Made by a program: the position numbers and the translations under genes | NCBI RefSeq assembly: GCF_029590555.1 | Contig: NZ_CP081001.1 | Coordinates: 992,001-1,056,000 of the forward strand | Source of the DNA: Sphingobium sp. V4 | Lineage (GTDB): Bacteria > Pseudomonadota > Alphaproteobacteria > Sphingomonadales > Sphingomonadaceae | Direction of reading: 5' to 3' | Length of the DNA stretch: 64,000 nt | The notes under the pieces: model-generated | Told to the model about the DNA's origin: nothing | What the model saw: only the letters and a program-made list of their open reading frames with translations | Database searches by the model: none | In this document: piece after piece, positions 9,877 to 18,150 of the stretch | Numbering within the stretch: position 1 is the first letter of the stretch | Layout: every line of letters starts with the position of its first letter

Positions 9877-10278
9877 ATGAAGCGTTATGCCTATGGATGG
9901 ATCACGGCCTTCTTTTTCCTCGTGTCGATCGCGGGGCATTGGCTGTTCGGCTGGTGGGCCTATGTCGACGAAGCGCGCAGCCATGGCCAAGGCCCGGAAC
10001 TCGCCGCCTATCTGGTCGAGATGGGTCGGGACACGTTCGAGAACTGGCAGTCGGAATTTCTCCAGCTGATCTGGCAGGTCGTCGGTCTGGCCTATTTCCT
10101 CTACGCCGGATCGCCGGCCTCCAAGGAGAATGACGACCGGCTGGAGGCCAAGGTCGACGAACTGATGAAGATGGTCGGCGGCGACCGGGCCGAGCATCTG
10201 ATCGGTGTGATCGACAAGCGCTACATGCGGACCGGGGGCCATGCCAAGCCCCACGCCCATGATGTAGGTTATGAATAG
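9877..10278 (+). CDS. DUF6766 family small membrane protein
   Basis: This protein of 133 residues has a strong N-terminal transmembrane helix (WITAFFFLVSIAGHWLFGWW) and a second one at WQVVGLAYFLYAG. The middle segment TFENWQSEFLQL is the family's conserved stretch, and a SKENDD acidic turn follows. The C-terminus is charged and His-containing. The frame opens 15 codons earlier, but AAGGAGCAGGATC points to ATG 9877. It precedes the hemerythrin gene by 75 bp, perhaps in one unit. The function of the family is not known to me. Confidence 0.75.
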   Translation: MKRYAYGWITAFFFLVSIAGHWLFGWWAYVDEARSHGQGPELAAYLVEMGRDTFENWQSEFLQLIWQVVGLAYFLYAGSPASKENDDRLEAKVDELMKMVGGDRAEHLIGVIDKRYMRTGGHAKPHAHDVGYE

Positions 10279-10353
10279 ACGCGCGATTTTCAGCCATGGG
10301 AACCTTGCCAGTGCTGAGGGCTTCCACCTCCGTCCACGGACGAGGAGGATGTC

Positions 10354-10866
10354 ATGCCCAAGGCCCAGTTTACCGACGCCATTGCCCTGTTGAAGGCCGA
10401 CCACCGGACGGTCGAGGATCTGTTCGGAAAATTCGAGAAAGCCAGCGCATCGGCGCGCAAGCAGGAGATCGCGCGCAAAATCTGCCTGGAACTGAAAATC
10501 CACACGATGATCGAGGAGGAGATCTTCTATCCGGCCTTTCGCGGGAAGATCGAGGATGACACGCTGGACGAAGCCTATGTCGAGCATGATGGCGCGAAGG
10601 TGCTGATTAACGACATCGAGGCGGGATCGCCGGACGATGATTTCTACGACGCCAAGGTCAAGGTGCTTTCGGAGGAGATCAAGCATCATGTCCATGAGGA
10701 GGAAATGCCGTCGGAGGGCATGTTCGCCCAGTGCCGCAGGACCGATGTCGACCTGGTCGCGCTGCGCGACTTGATGGCCGCCCGCAAGGAGGAATTGCTG
10801 GCGCAGGCAGGCGCGGGCGGGCTGCCGGTCGCCAGGCCGAGCGCGGTCAACCTGATCGCGGCCTGA
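10354..10866 (+). CDS. Hemerythrin HHE domain protein
   Basis: This protein of 170 residues is a four-helix bundle of the hemerythrin type that would bind a di-iron centre. Iron-ligand candidates are His17 in LKADHRTVEDLF, the His and Glu of KIHTMIEEEIFYPAF, EHDGAK, and IKHHVHEEEMPSEGMF. Such proteins are tied to oxygen, nitric oxide or oxidative stress handling; the exact ligand is not readable here. A short alanine- and valine-containing tail follows the domain. An ATG with an upstream GGAGGAT supports the start. Confidence 0.88.
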   Translation: MPKAQFTDAIALLKADHRTVEDLFGKFEKASASARKQEIARKICLELKIHTMIEEEIFYPAFRGKIEDDTLDEAYVEHDGAKVLINDIEAGSPDDDFYDAKVKVLSEEIKHHVHEEEMPSEGMFAQCRRTDVDLVALRDLMAARKEELLAQAGAGGLPVARPSAVNLIAA

Positions 10867-10905
10867 CGCCTTTCACCAGGATGACTTGAAAAACCATCTG
10901 CTTGA

Positions 10906-10917
10906 GCCCATATGGGC
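10906..10917. repeat. 12-bp perfect palindrome GCCCATATGGGC
   Basis: A perfect inverted repeat lies between the hemerythrin gene and the tmRNA. It could be a protein-binding site or part of a transcription stop. No T tract follows, so an intrinsic terminator is not claimed. Confidence 0.4.
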
Positions 10918-10947
10918 AGTGCCGGGTTCGCTCGGCTATGGTGATAA

Positions 10948-11283
10948 ATTGTGTCGAGTAATAGACGCAGCGGACCCGGGGGCAGTACCCGGCGGCTCCA
11001 CCACATGTCCCGTTCCGGTCCGCAAGGCCGGGCGGGGTGTCTGACGGGGCCGAACTAGGATCGACGTGTGTTCAAAGGCGATGTTTTCACCCGGCCCGTG
11101 TAAGCCGTTAAACTGTGCAAAACTCACAAGTGCCAACGATAACGAAGCACTCGCCATTGCAGCGTAATTGAGGGCCTCACGGCCTGACATTACTCTAAAA
11201 TAGCGCGGTTGAACCCACCGGGCAACAGAAGGGAATTCAGCGGCCTCCGGAGGCGCCGGGCAACAGAAGCCTCCGGACCCTTT
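10948..11283 (+). ncRNA. ssrA: Circularly permuted two-piece tmRNA
   Basis: tmRNA rescues stalled ribosomes by acting as tRNA and then mRNA. The acceptor piece comes first. It has a T-arm of CCGGG, loop GGCAGTA and CCCGG, then CGGCTCC at 10993-10999 and encoded ACCA ending at 11003. After a 42-nt spacer the coding piece begins GGGGCCG at 11046-11052. That sequence pairs with CGGCTCC to close a 7-bp acceptor stem with one G-U pair. The tag frame at 11132-11167 reads ANDNEALAIAA-stop, ending in the AA expected for ClpXP degradation. A 14-nt sequence CCGGGCAACAGAAG occurs twice (11218 and 11256). Outer ends are approximate. Confidence 0.93.
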
Positions 11284-11532
11284 ACCGACATTGTGAGATT
11301 CTGACCGACGCGACCGGCAGGTCGGCTCGATAGCCGTCGGATCGTGCGAATCGGGTTCCTTGTGCGCGCGATTTCGATTACGCTTTTATGACAGTCTTGC
11401 GTAAAATTATTAAAGCATTGATTTTACTGTAAAGAAAATCGATTTTCTGGGTCGTGACCTGCCTTGCTCCGATGTCATCTAAATGAAATACTCCTGGCTA
11501 TATTAGGAAGTTTTTTTTTGAGGAGATCGGGC

Positions 11533-11916
11533 ATGAAGAAGGTCGCTGGAATGGTGGCGTTGGCGCTGGCCGGGATGGTGCCGGGCCTGGCCCATGCAGC
11601 GCCCGAGGAGATGGTCGTCGTCGGCGTGACCGACGGCAGCCTGGCCGCCAAGGCGCTGACCGCGGGACGGTTCGACGATGCGCTCGACAGGCTGGCCCCG
11701 ATGCCGGTGTACGGCGAGAATGATCCCGCTCGCCTCATCAATCTTGGTAACGCCTATGCCGGCCTGGGCAAGATGGCGCAGGCCCGCGAAGCCTATCGCG
11801 CCGCACGCTTCTCGCCGGAAGTGACGCTGGTGCTGGCGAACGGGTCCGAGGAATCCTCGCGCGACGTGGCCGCCCGCGCGCTGGGCCGCCTCAATCCGAG
11901 TTACGCATCGCGCTGA
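11533..11916 (+). CDS. Small secreted TPR-like protein
   Basis: This protein of 127 residues has a clear signal peptide (MKKVAGMVALALAGMVPGLAHAA) ending in an Ala-X-Ala type site. The mature part resembles one or two tetratricopeptide units: KALTAGRFDDALDRLAPM and then NLGNAYAGLGKMAQAREAYRAA. It is therefore probably a periplasmic protein-protein adaptor. GAGGAG at 11520 supports ATG 11533. A terminator follows immediately. Partner and role are unknown. Confidence 0.75.
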   Translation: MKKVAGMVALALAGMVPGLAHAAPEEMVVVGVTDGSLAAKALTAGRFDDALDRLAPMPVYGENDPARLINLGNAYAGLGKMAQAREAYRAARFSPEVTLVLANGSEESSRDVAARALGRLNPSYASR

Positions 11917-11944
11917 TTTCCACCGGATAGGTGCAGGGAGCAGA

Positions 11945-11975
11945 GGGCGTCATCCGTCGCGGATGGCGCCCTTTT
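11945..11975 (+). terminator. Intrinsic terminator of the TPR-like gene
   Basis: A 12-bp stem with one G-T pair (GGGCGTCATCCG / CGGATGGCGCCC) closes a TCG loop and runs into TTTT. Confidence 0.88.
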
Positions 11976-12016
11976 GCATGGACGCCTGTCATGAAAATGA
12001 AAGATAATTCATCAAA

Positions 12017-12049
12017 CTGTCATTCCAAAGTCTCTCCAGTGTCACAGAA
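12017..12049 (+). promoter_or_regulatory. Candidate Pho box before the lipoprotein/TonB receptor operon
   Basis: Three 7-nt units lie exactly 11 nt apart: CTGTCAT at 12017, AAGTCTC at 12028 and GTGTCAC at 12039. PhoB recognises CTGTCAT direct repeats with an 11-nt period. Units 1 and 3 match the consensus well; the middle unit keeps only GTC. The box ends 126 bp before the lipoprotein start. The stronger copy before gspC has the same design. Confidence 0.55.
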
Positions 12050-12175
12050 GCGGAATGATCATGTCATCTGCCGTCCTTACCTGCCGCCGCAGAGGGCGAC
12101 AGGGGGCGTTGTCCGATTCGAGTTTCCCCTGCGCTCCGCACTTCAACAACCCGGTACAGCCGGAGCGGAGACGAC

Positions 12176-13765
12176 ATGGCCAAGATTAACCGTATCCACA
12201 CGATCCTGATGGCGAGCTGCGCCTGCGTGGGCCTGAGCGCCTGCGGTGCGGACGACATCGCGTCGCCTGGTCAGGGCACGATCGTCATTCCCGCTCCGAC
12301 GCCGACCCCCACGCCAACGCCGACCCCGACGCCGACCCCCACGAGCGTGACCCCGGCCGCCAGCTGCCCGACCATTGCCGGCAGCGACCAGTTGACCGAC
12401 CTCGGTACGATTTCGGATGGCTCCAACACCTGGCGCAATTGCGGCTTCCCGGCGCGCTTCAACAGCTCGACCGCGATCGCCAAGGTTGCCGGCGTAATCT
12501 ATTCCATGCCCGGCCGCGTCGATGTCGGCACCGACCAGGGTGCCGCGAGCACCAATACCAACGTCACGCTGACGATCGATCCGGGCGTTGTCGTGTTCGC
12601 CGGCACCGGCAATACCTTCCTTGCCGTCAACCGCGGCAACAAGATCAACGCCGTAGGCACCGCCAGCCAGCCGATCATCTTCACCAGCCGTGAAAATGTG
12701 CTCGGAACCTCGACCGACCAGTCGTCGGGCCAGTGGGGCGGCGTCGTGCTGCTCGGCCGCGCCAAGATCACCGACTGCGCCGCGCCTGCGGCCGCGCCGG
12801 GCACCACGGCGTGCGAACGCGACACCGAAGGCGCCAGCGGCGCGCTCTATGGCGGCGCAAACGACGCCGACAGCTCGGGCCGCATGTCCTATGTCCAGAT
12901 CCGCTATTCGGGCTTCGTCCTGTCGGGTTCGAGCGAGTTGCAGGGCCTGACCCCCTCGGGCGTCGGTACCGGCACCGTGCTCGACCATATCCAGGTCCAC
13001 AACAGCTCGGACGATGGCATCGAGATTTTCGGCGGCTCCGTCCACCCGCGCTACCTGGTCCTGACCGGCAACGAGGATGACAATCTCGACACCGACGTCG
13101 GCTATCGCGGCACCATCCAATATGTAATCGGCGCGCATCGCGACGGCAACAATATCGGCGACAGCTTCATGGAAACCGACTCGAACGGTGGTTCGGCGTC
13201 GAACAATGGCGAGGACGCACTGCCCCGCCAATATGTGAAGGTCGCCAACTTCACCTGGATCAACCGCTCGACCACGGGCAGCAACGGTTCGGCCATGCTG
13301 CTGCGCGGCGGCGCCGACCTGACGCTGGTCAACGGCCTGATCGTCAGCCCGACCCAGACCTGCCTGCGCATCGACAGCGCCACGACCGTGCGTGACGCCG
13401 ACACCGCGTTGCAGGATGCGGGCAAGCCGCGCTACATCTCGGTGGCGATGCAGTGCCTGGCGGCGACCCCGTACAAGGGCAATAACGGCGTGACCGCCGA
13501 CGTCGTAAAGTCGATCTTCGAAGCCGGCCCGAACAGCACGATCAGCTACACGCCGTCGCTGACCAGCCTGTTCATCAACGGCGCGACCGAAACCGCCCTG
13601 GTGGCCACCGATCCGAAGACGGTCGACAGCAACTTCGCCACCACGGCCTATGTCGGCGCGGTCAAGGACAGCAGCGACACCTGGTATGCCGGCTGGACCT
13701 GCAACTCCGTGACGGCGAGCTTCGGCACGAGCAGCAAGAACTGCACCGCCATCCCGACCACCTGA
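12176..13765 (+). CDS. Outer-membrane-type lipoprotein with Pro-Thr linker and beta-helix-like domain
   Basis: This lipoprotein of 529 residues has a lipobox LSAC at Cys23. A TPTPTP spacer (about residues 41-56) follows, encoded by near-perfect hexamer repeats. The rest is a Gly/Ser/Asn-rich region suggestive of a right-handed beta helix, with SSDDGIEIFGG and TGNEDDNLDTDVGYRG as recognisable conserved-looking blocks. It precedes a TonB-dependent receptor by 89 bp with a hairpin between, and has a candidate Pho box upstream. Surface-exposed ligand binding or processing for the receptor is an inference. The acidic Asp/Asn block could bind calcium. Confidence 0.75.
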   Translation: MAKINRIHTILMASCACVGLSACGADDIASPGQGTIVIPAPTPTPTPTPTPTPTPTSVTPAASCPTIAGSDQLTDLGTISDGSNTWRNCGFPARFNSSTAIAKVAGVIYSMPGRVDVGTDQGAASTNTNVTLTIDPGVVVFAGTGNTFLAVNRGNKINAVGTASQPIIFTSRENVLGTSTDQSSGQWGGVVLLGRAKITDCAAPAAAPGTTACERDTEGASGALYGGANDADSSGRMSYVQIRYSGFVLSGSSELQGLTPSGVGTGTVLDHIQVHNSSDDGIEIFGGSVHPRYLVLTGNEDDNLDTDVGYRGTIQYVIGAHRDGNNIGDSFMETDSNGGSASNNGEDALPRQYVKVANFTWINRSTTGSNGSAMLLRGGADLTLVNGLIVSPTQTCLRIDSATTVRDADTALQDAGKPRYISVAMQCLAATPYKGNNGVTADVVKSIFEAGPNSTISYTPSLTSLFINGATETALVATDPKTVDSNFATTAYVGAVKDSSDTWYAGWTCNSVTASFGTSSKNCTAIPTT

Positions 13766-13786
13766 TCGGCACCTGACCTTAACAGG

Positions 13787-13818
13787 GGCGGGGGAGCGTT
13801 GACCGACGCTTCCCCGCC
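13787..13818 (+). terminator. Strong hairpin between lipoprotein gene and TonB receptor gene
   Basis: A 13-bp stem with one G-T pair (GGCGGGGGAGCGT / ACGCTTCCCCGCC) closes a short loop at 13800-13805, followed by TTCTTTG. It sits inside what otherwise looks like an operon. It may limit receptor expression or stabilise the upstream message. Confidence 0.7.
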
Positions 13819-13854
13819 TTCTTTGCTCTGAATAATCCCAAGGGGGACCATCGC

Positions 13855-16563
13855 ATGTCGAAGCCGCTGACCCTGGCGCGCCTGCTCCTGATTTCCACTG
13901 CCCTGTCGGCGCCTGCCGCCATGGCGCAGACCGACACGACTGCCGGCCAGGCGGGCGGCGCCGTCGCGCCCACGACGCCCAGCGGCACGCCCAGCGCGGC
14001 CGAGGAAGCCGATGCCCAGTCGGGCAATGTCGATGTGTCGATCCCCGGCGCCGACATCGTCGTCACCGGCCGTCGCACCGCCAACATCTCGCAGGCGGCG
14101 CCGCAGGTGGTGAACGTCCTGTCGGCCGCCGACATCAAGCGCACGGGCGAGGGCGACATCGCCGGTTCGCTCCAGCGCGTCACCGGCCTGTCGGTCGTGT
14201 CGGGCGGCTATGTCTATGTCCGCGGCCTGGGCGATCGCTATTCGCTCGCGCTGCTCAACGGTTCGCCGTTGCCCAGCCCCGAACCGCTCAAGCGCGTCGT
14301 GCCGCTCGATCTCTTCCCGACCAGCGTCATCGCGTCGACCCTGGTGCAGAAAAGCTTTTCGGCCAATTTCCCCGGCGAATTCGGCGGCGGCGTCATCAAC
14401 CTGACGACCAAGGCGATCCCGACGGAAAGCTATCTGGAAATCGGCATGGGCAGCTCGGCCAACACCGAGACATCGGGCCAGCTGGGCTACACCCATTATG
14501 GCAGCAAGTCCGACTGGACCGGCTTCGATGATGGCACGCGTGACGTTCCGAACCTGCTGAAGAATGCCATCGGCAGCGGCATGGCCTTTTCCAACATGGA
14601 ACGGGCGGACCTGCGCGCGATCGCGATGTCGTTCCAGAACAGCAACACGTCGGTGGTGCAGCGGACCAACAGCCTGCCCTTCAACTTCTCAGCGTCGCTG
14701 AATGGCGGCACGGCGTTTGACGTCGGCAGCGACGGGCGCATGGGCATCATCGCCACCGCATCCTACAGCAACAAGTGGCGCACCCGCGACACGCTCCAGC
14801 AAGCTTCGCTCGACGTGGCGGCCGGAGCGGGCAAGAATTTCCAGCAGGTGAGCACCGACAATGAGGTGACGGTGAACGGCCTGCTGGGCGTGGGCCTGGA
14901 ACTGGGCGACCAGAAGCTGCGCTGGACCAACCTCTATATCCGCGACACGCTGAAGCGCAGCGCGCTGGCGATCGGGCAGAATGACGGCCAGATCCAGGGC
15001 GCCGATTATCTGAACCAGAATACCGCCTGGTATGAGCGTCAGCTGATCGACACCCAACTGGTCGGCGAGTTCAAGCTGAGCGATGCGCTGAGCCTCGACA
15101 TGCGTGGCGGCTATGCCAATTCGCAGCGCGAGGCGCCCTATGAGCGCGAGTTCGTCTATGTCCGCAGCAATGTCGACACGGCGACCGATCCGGTCGGCGA
15201 CCGTTTCGTCAATGCGCTCAACCGCCAGCGCGGTGACGCGTCGATCACCTTCAGCGACCTGAACGAGGATCTTTGGTCGGCCGGGGCTGACCTCAGCTAC
15301 AAGGTCTCGCCCGACGTGACGCTGACGGCGGGCTATGCCTTCACCGACACCAAGCGTACCTCGTCCCGCTACGAACTGCACTATGACGCGACCAACCTGC
15401 CGATCCCGGTGCAGCAACTGCGTCCCGACTATCTGCTGTCGGACGTGTCGATCCAATATTATGACATCAGCCTTCTGGAATTTTCGGGCAATTATCCGGT
15501 CTATGACGCCGCGCTGCGCGTCCATGCCGGCTATGGCCAGTTCCAGGCGGAGGTCATTCCGGGCGTGACCATCAATGCCGGCGTCCGCTACGAAAAGGGC
15601 GAACAGTCGGTGACTGGCGTGGACGTCTACAACACCGGCGTCACCCCGTTCAACGAGATCAGGAAAGATTACTGGCTGCCGGCCGTGACGGTGACCGTCG
15701 AGGCGGCGAAGGGGTTGCAGTTCCGGGCAAGCGGGTCGAAGACGATCGCCCGGCCACAGTTCCGCGAACTCATCGCCCAGCCCTATCTCGACACCGAATC
15801 CAACCGTTTCTACCGCGGCAACCCCTATTTGCAGGATAGCCAACTGTGGAATGCGGACATTCGCGCCGAATGGTATATGGGGCGTGACGAGCGGCTGACG
15901 GCGGCGGCCTTCTACAAGAAGATCGAGAACCCGATCGAAACCTACACCACCATCACCGATACCTATGCGGTGACGACCAGCTTCGCCAACGCACCGGAAG
16001 CCACACTTTACGGGTTCGAACTGGAGGCCCAGAAATATATCCCGCTCGACGGCTGGTCGGACTCGTCCTTCTTCCAGAGCCGCCGGATCGCGCTGATCGG
16101 CAACTATACCTACACCCAGTCCAAGCTGAAGGTGAGCGACGGGGACACCACCATCCCCTATAGCTACACCACGGGCGACCTGCCCGCCGCTTCAGACTAT
16201 TTCCTGGACGGCGTGCCGCTGACGGGCCAGTCGGACCATCTGGTCAACCTGCAACTGGGGCTGGAGGATACCGATCGCCTGTCGCAGCAGACCCTGCTGC
16301 TGACCTATGCCAGCCCGCGCGTCACCAGCCGCGGTCCGAACCTTCAGCCCGACATCAAGGAAAAGCCGGGCCTGACGCTGGATTTCGTCGCGCGCCAGGG
16401 CGTCACCCTGCCGGGCGGCATCAACAGCGAGTTCAAGTTCGAGGCCCGCAACATCACCGGCCGCAAGTTCCAGGAGTTCCAGGAAGCCGGCGGCAACAAG
16501 GTCTTCTATAACCGCTACAAGATCGGCACGACCATCGCGGCGTCGCTGACCGTGGCCTTCTGA
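13855..16563 (+). CDS. TonB-dependent outer-membrane receptor
   Basis: This receptor of 902 residues has a signal peptide ending APAAMAQ. A disordered Thr/Ala/Gly segment follows, then a plug domain from about residue 63 (GADIVVTGRRTANISQAAPQ; DIAGSLQRVTGLSV; VRGLGDRYSLALLNGSPLP). A 22-strand-type barrel ends with the aromatic C-terminus SLTVAF. GGVINLTTK closes the plug. It imports a substrate into the periplasm using TonB energy. The substrate is not readable; the paired lipoprotein and upstream Pho box point to phosphorus-linked uptake, an inference. No Fe/siderophore gene lies nearby. Confidence 0.92.
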   Translation: MSKPLTLARLLLISTALSAPAAMAQTDTTAGQAGGAVAPTTPSGTPSAAEEADAQSGNVDVSIPGADIVVTGRRTANISQAAPQVVNVLSAADIKRTGEGDIAGSLQRVTGLSVVSGGYVYVRGLGDRYSLALLNGSPLPSPEPLKRVVPLDLFPTSVIASTLVQKSFSANFPGEFGGGVINLTTKAIPTESYLEIGMGSSANTETSGQLGYTHYGSKSDWTGFDDGTRDVPNLLKNAIGSGMAFSNMERADLRAIAMSFQNSNTSVVQRTNSLPFNFSASLNGGTAFDVGSDGRMGIIATASYSNKWRTRDTLQQASLDVAAGAGKNFQQVSTDNEVTVNGLLGVGLELGDQKLRWTNLYIRDTLKRSALAIGQNDGQIQGADYLNQNTAWYERQLIDTQLVGEFKLSDALSLDMRGGYANSQREAPYEREFVYVRSNVDTATDPVGDRFVNALNRQRGDASITFSDLNEDLWSAGADLSYKVSPDVTLTAGYAFTDTKRTSSRYELHYDATNLPIPVQQLRPDYLLSDVSIQYYDISLLEFSGNYPVYDAALRVHAGYGQFQAEVIPGVTINAGVRYEKGEQSVTGVDVYNTGVTPFNEIRKDYWLPAVTVTVEAAKGLQFRASGSKTIARPQFRELIAQPYLDTESNRFYRGNPYLQDSQLWNADIRAEWYMGRDERLTAAAFYKKIENPIETYTTITDTYAVTTSFANAPEATLYGFELEAQKYIPLDGWSDSSFFQSRRIALIGNYTYTQSKLKVSDGDTTIPYSYTTGDLPAASDYFLDGVPLTGQSDHLVNLQLGLEDTDRLSQQTLLLTYASPRVTSRGPNLQPDIKEKPGLTLDFVARQGVTLPGGINSEFKFEARNITGRKFQEFQEAGGNKVFYNRYKIGTTIAASLTVAF

Positions 16564-16575
16564 CGACCCGATAAG

Positions 16576-16593
16576 GAGGGTGGCGACACCCTC
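16576..16593 (+). terminator. Hairpin after the TonB receptor gene
   Basis: A 7-bp perfect stem (GAGGGTG / CACCCTC) closes a GCGA tetraloop 13 bp after the stop codon. Only a short T run follows, so termination may be modest. Confidence 0.55.
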
Positions 16594-16713
16594 TTGCCAG
16601 CCGCGGCCGGCCTGTCCTCGGCAGGTCGGCCGTTGCGATTCCGGATAGATGTTCCTCCGTCCCGCATCATGCTACAAGCCCGGCGCTCGCCCCGGTCATG
16701 GACGGAGAGACGC

Positions 16714-18144
16714 ATGGGACGCGAAATCGAACTGAAGCTCGACCTGTCGGAGGTGTCGGCGGAAGCCTTGTCCCGCTGGGACGGCCTGCCGGAGCGGGAG
16801 GATGTGTCCCGGCTGCACTCCGTTTATTTCGACACGCCCGATGGCAAGCTGGCGGAGCGCGGCATGAGCCTGCGTATCCGCAAAGATGGCAAGCGGCGCA
16901 TCCAGACGGTGAAGGCCGATGGCGGGACGGCTGCCGGCCTCTTCGCGCGGCGGGAATGGGAAATGCCGGTGCGGGGCAGCGTACCCGTGCTTGATGATCG
17001 CACGCCGGTGGCGGTGCTGCTGGGCGACGCCGTGGGCCAGGTCGCGCCCGCATTCGAGGTGGATGTCGAGCGGACCCGCTGGATCCTGGCGGAAGGCGAG
17101 GCGCGGGTCGAACTGGTGCTGGACCGGGGCATCGTGCGCGCGGGCGAGCGCGAGGCGGCGCTGTGCGAGATCGAACTGGAACTGATGGCGGGGCCGCCCG
17201 CCGTCCTGTTCGGCATCGCCCGGCGGATCGACGGCGAAGTGCCGGTGCGGCCCGGTATACTCAGCAAGTCCGATCGCGGCTATCGGCTGCGCGACGCGAT
17301 ACCCGATGCCTACCGGGCCGAACCCGTGCGGCTCGACCCCATGATGCGGGCGGGCGAAGCCTTCCTGCACATCGCTCAGGCGTGCCTGCGCCACTATCGC
17401 CTGAACGAGACGCTGCTGCTGGAGCAATATGATCCCCGGGCGCTGCATCAGGCGCGGGTCGCGGTCAGGCGCCTGCGCACGGCGCTGGCCTTGTTCAAGC
17501 CGGTCCTGCTGGAAACCGACCTGCTCCGATTTCAGGGGGAATTGCGCTGGCTGGCGGGGATGCTGGGGGAAGCGCGCGATCTGGACGTGCTGGCCGAGCG
17601 GATCGAGGATGAGGCGGCGAGGAATATGCTGGAGGTGGCGCGGCAGGCGGCGCATGTCCGTGTCGGGCAATGGCTTCATTCCGCGCGGGTGCGGATATTG
17701 TTGCTCGACCTGGTCGAATGGCTGGCGCTGGGCGCGGGGTGTGGCGGGGAAGCGGAAAGACCGGCAGCCGATCTGGCCGCAGCGCGGCTGCGGCGGTTGC
17801 GCAAGCGGGTGGTGAAGGGCGGACGGCACATGGAAAATCTGCCGGACGCCGCCCGGCACGAAGTTCGAAAAAATGCGAAGAAACTTCGCTATGGTACGGA
17901 ATTTCTGGCCGATCTATTTCCAAAGGGTGGACAAAAACGGCGCCATCGCAAATTTGTAACCGCGCTGGAGCGGTTGCAGAAGCATCTGGGCGATCTCAAT
18001 GATCTGGCGACGGCCCCGCCATTGCTGGCCCATCACGGCCTCGCGCCGACCACCCCCCTGGGTCTGCGGGACAGGAAGAAGCTGCTGGCCGACGCGGCCG
18101 AAGCCCATGCCGAACTGGCCGACGTCCGCAAATTCTGGACCTGA
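16714..18144 (+). CDS. CYTH-CHAD protein, inorganic triphosphatase type
   Basis: This protein of 476 residues has an N-terminal CYTH tunnel domain beginning MGREIELKLDL, with the ExExK metal-binding motif at residues 4-8 and further charged strands to about residue 200. A C-terminal CHAD helical domain with conserved histidines (EQYDPRALHQARVAVRRLRTAL; ARDLDVLAERI; NAKKLRYGTEFLADLF; LGDLNDL) fills the rest. CYTH proteins hydrolyse triphosphate or bind phosphorylated groups; CHAD binds polyphosphate. ATG 16714 is preferred because the ExExK motif must be N-terminal. It lies between two candidate PhoB-controlled operons, which fits phosphate metabolism. It ends 6 bp from the convergent oxygenase gene. 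Confidence 0.9.
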   Translation: MGREIELKLDLSEVSAEALSRWDGLPEREDVSRLHSVYFDTPDGKLAERGMSLRIRKDGKRRIQTVKADGGTAAGLFARREWEMPVRGSVPVLDDRTPVAVLLGDAVGQVAPAFEVDVERTRWILAEGEARVELVLDRGIVRAGEREAALCEIELELMAGPPAVLFGIARRIDGEVPVRPGILSKSDRGYRLRDAIPDAYRAEPVRLDPMMRAGEAFLHIAQACLRHYRLNETLLLEQYDPRALHQARVAVRRLRTALALFKPVLLETDLLRFQGELRWLAGMLGEARDLDVLAERIEDEAARNMLEVARQAAHVRVGQWLHSARVRILLLDLVEWLALGAGCGGEAERPAADLAAARLRRLRKRVVKGGRHMENLPDAARHEVRKNAKKLRYGTEFLADLFPKGGQKRRHRKFVTALERLQKHLGDLNDLATAPPLLAHHGLAPTTPLGLRDRKKLLADAAEAHAELADVRKFWT

Positions 18145-18150
18145 TCCCAT

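Noticed and set aside
16600..16640. Third Pho box before the CYTH-CHAD gene
   Set aside because: CTGTCCT and AGGTCGG have the right spacing but poor matches, and there is no third unit.
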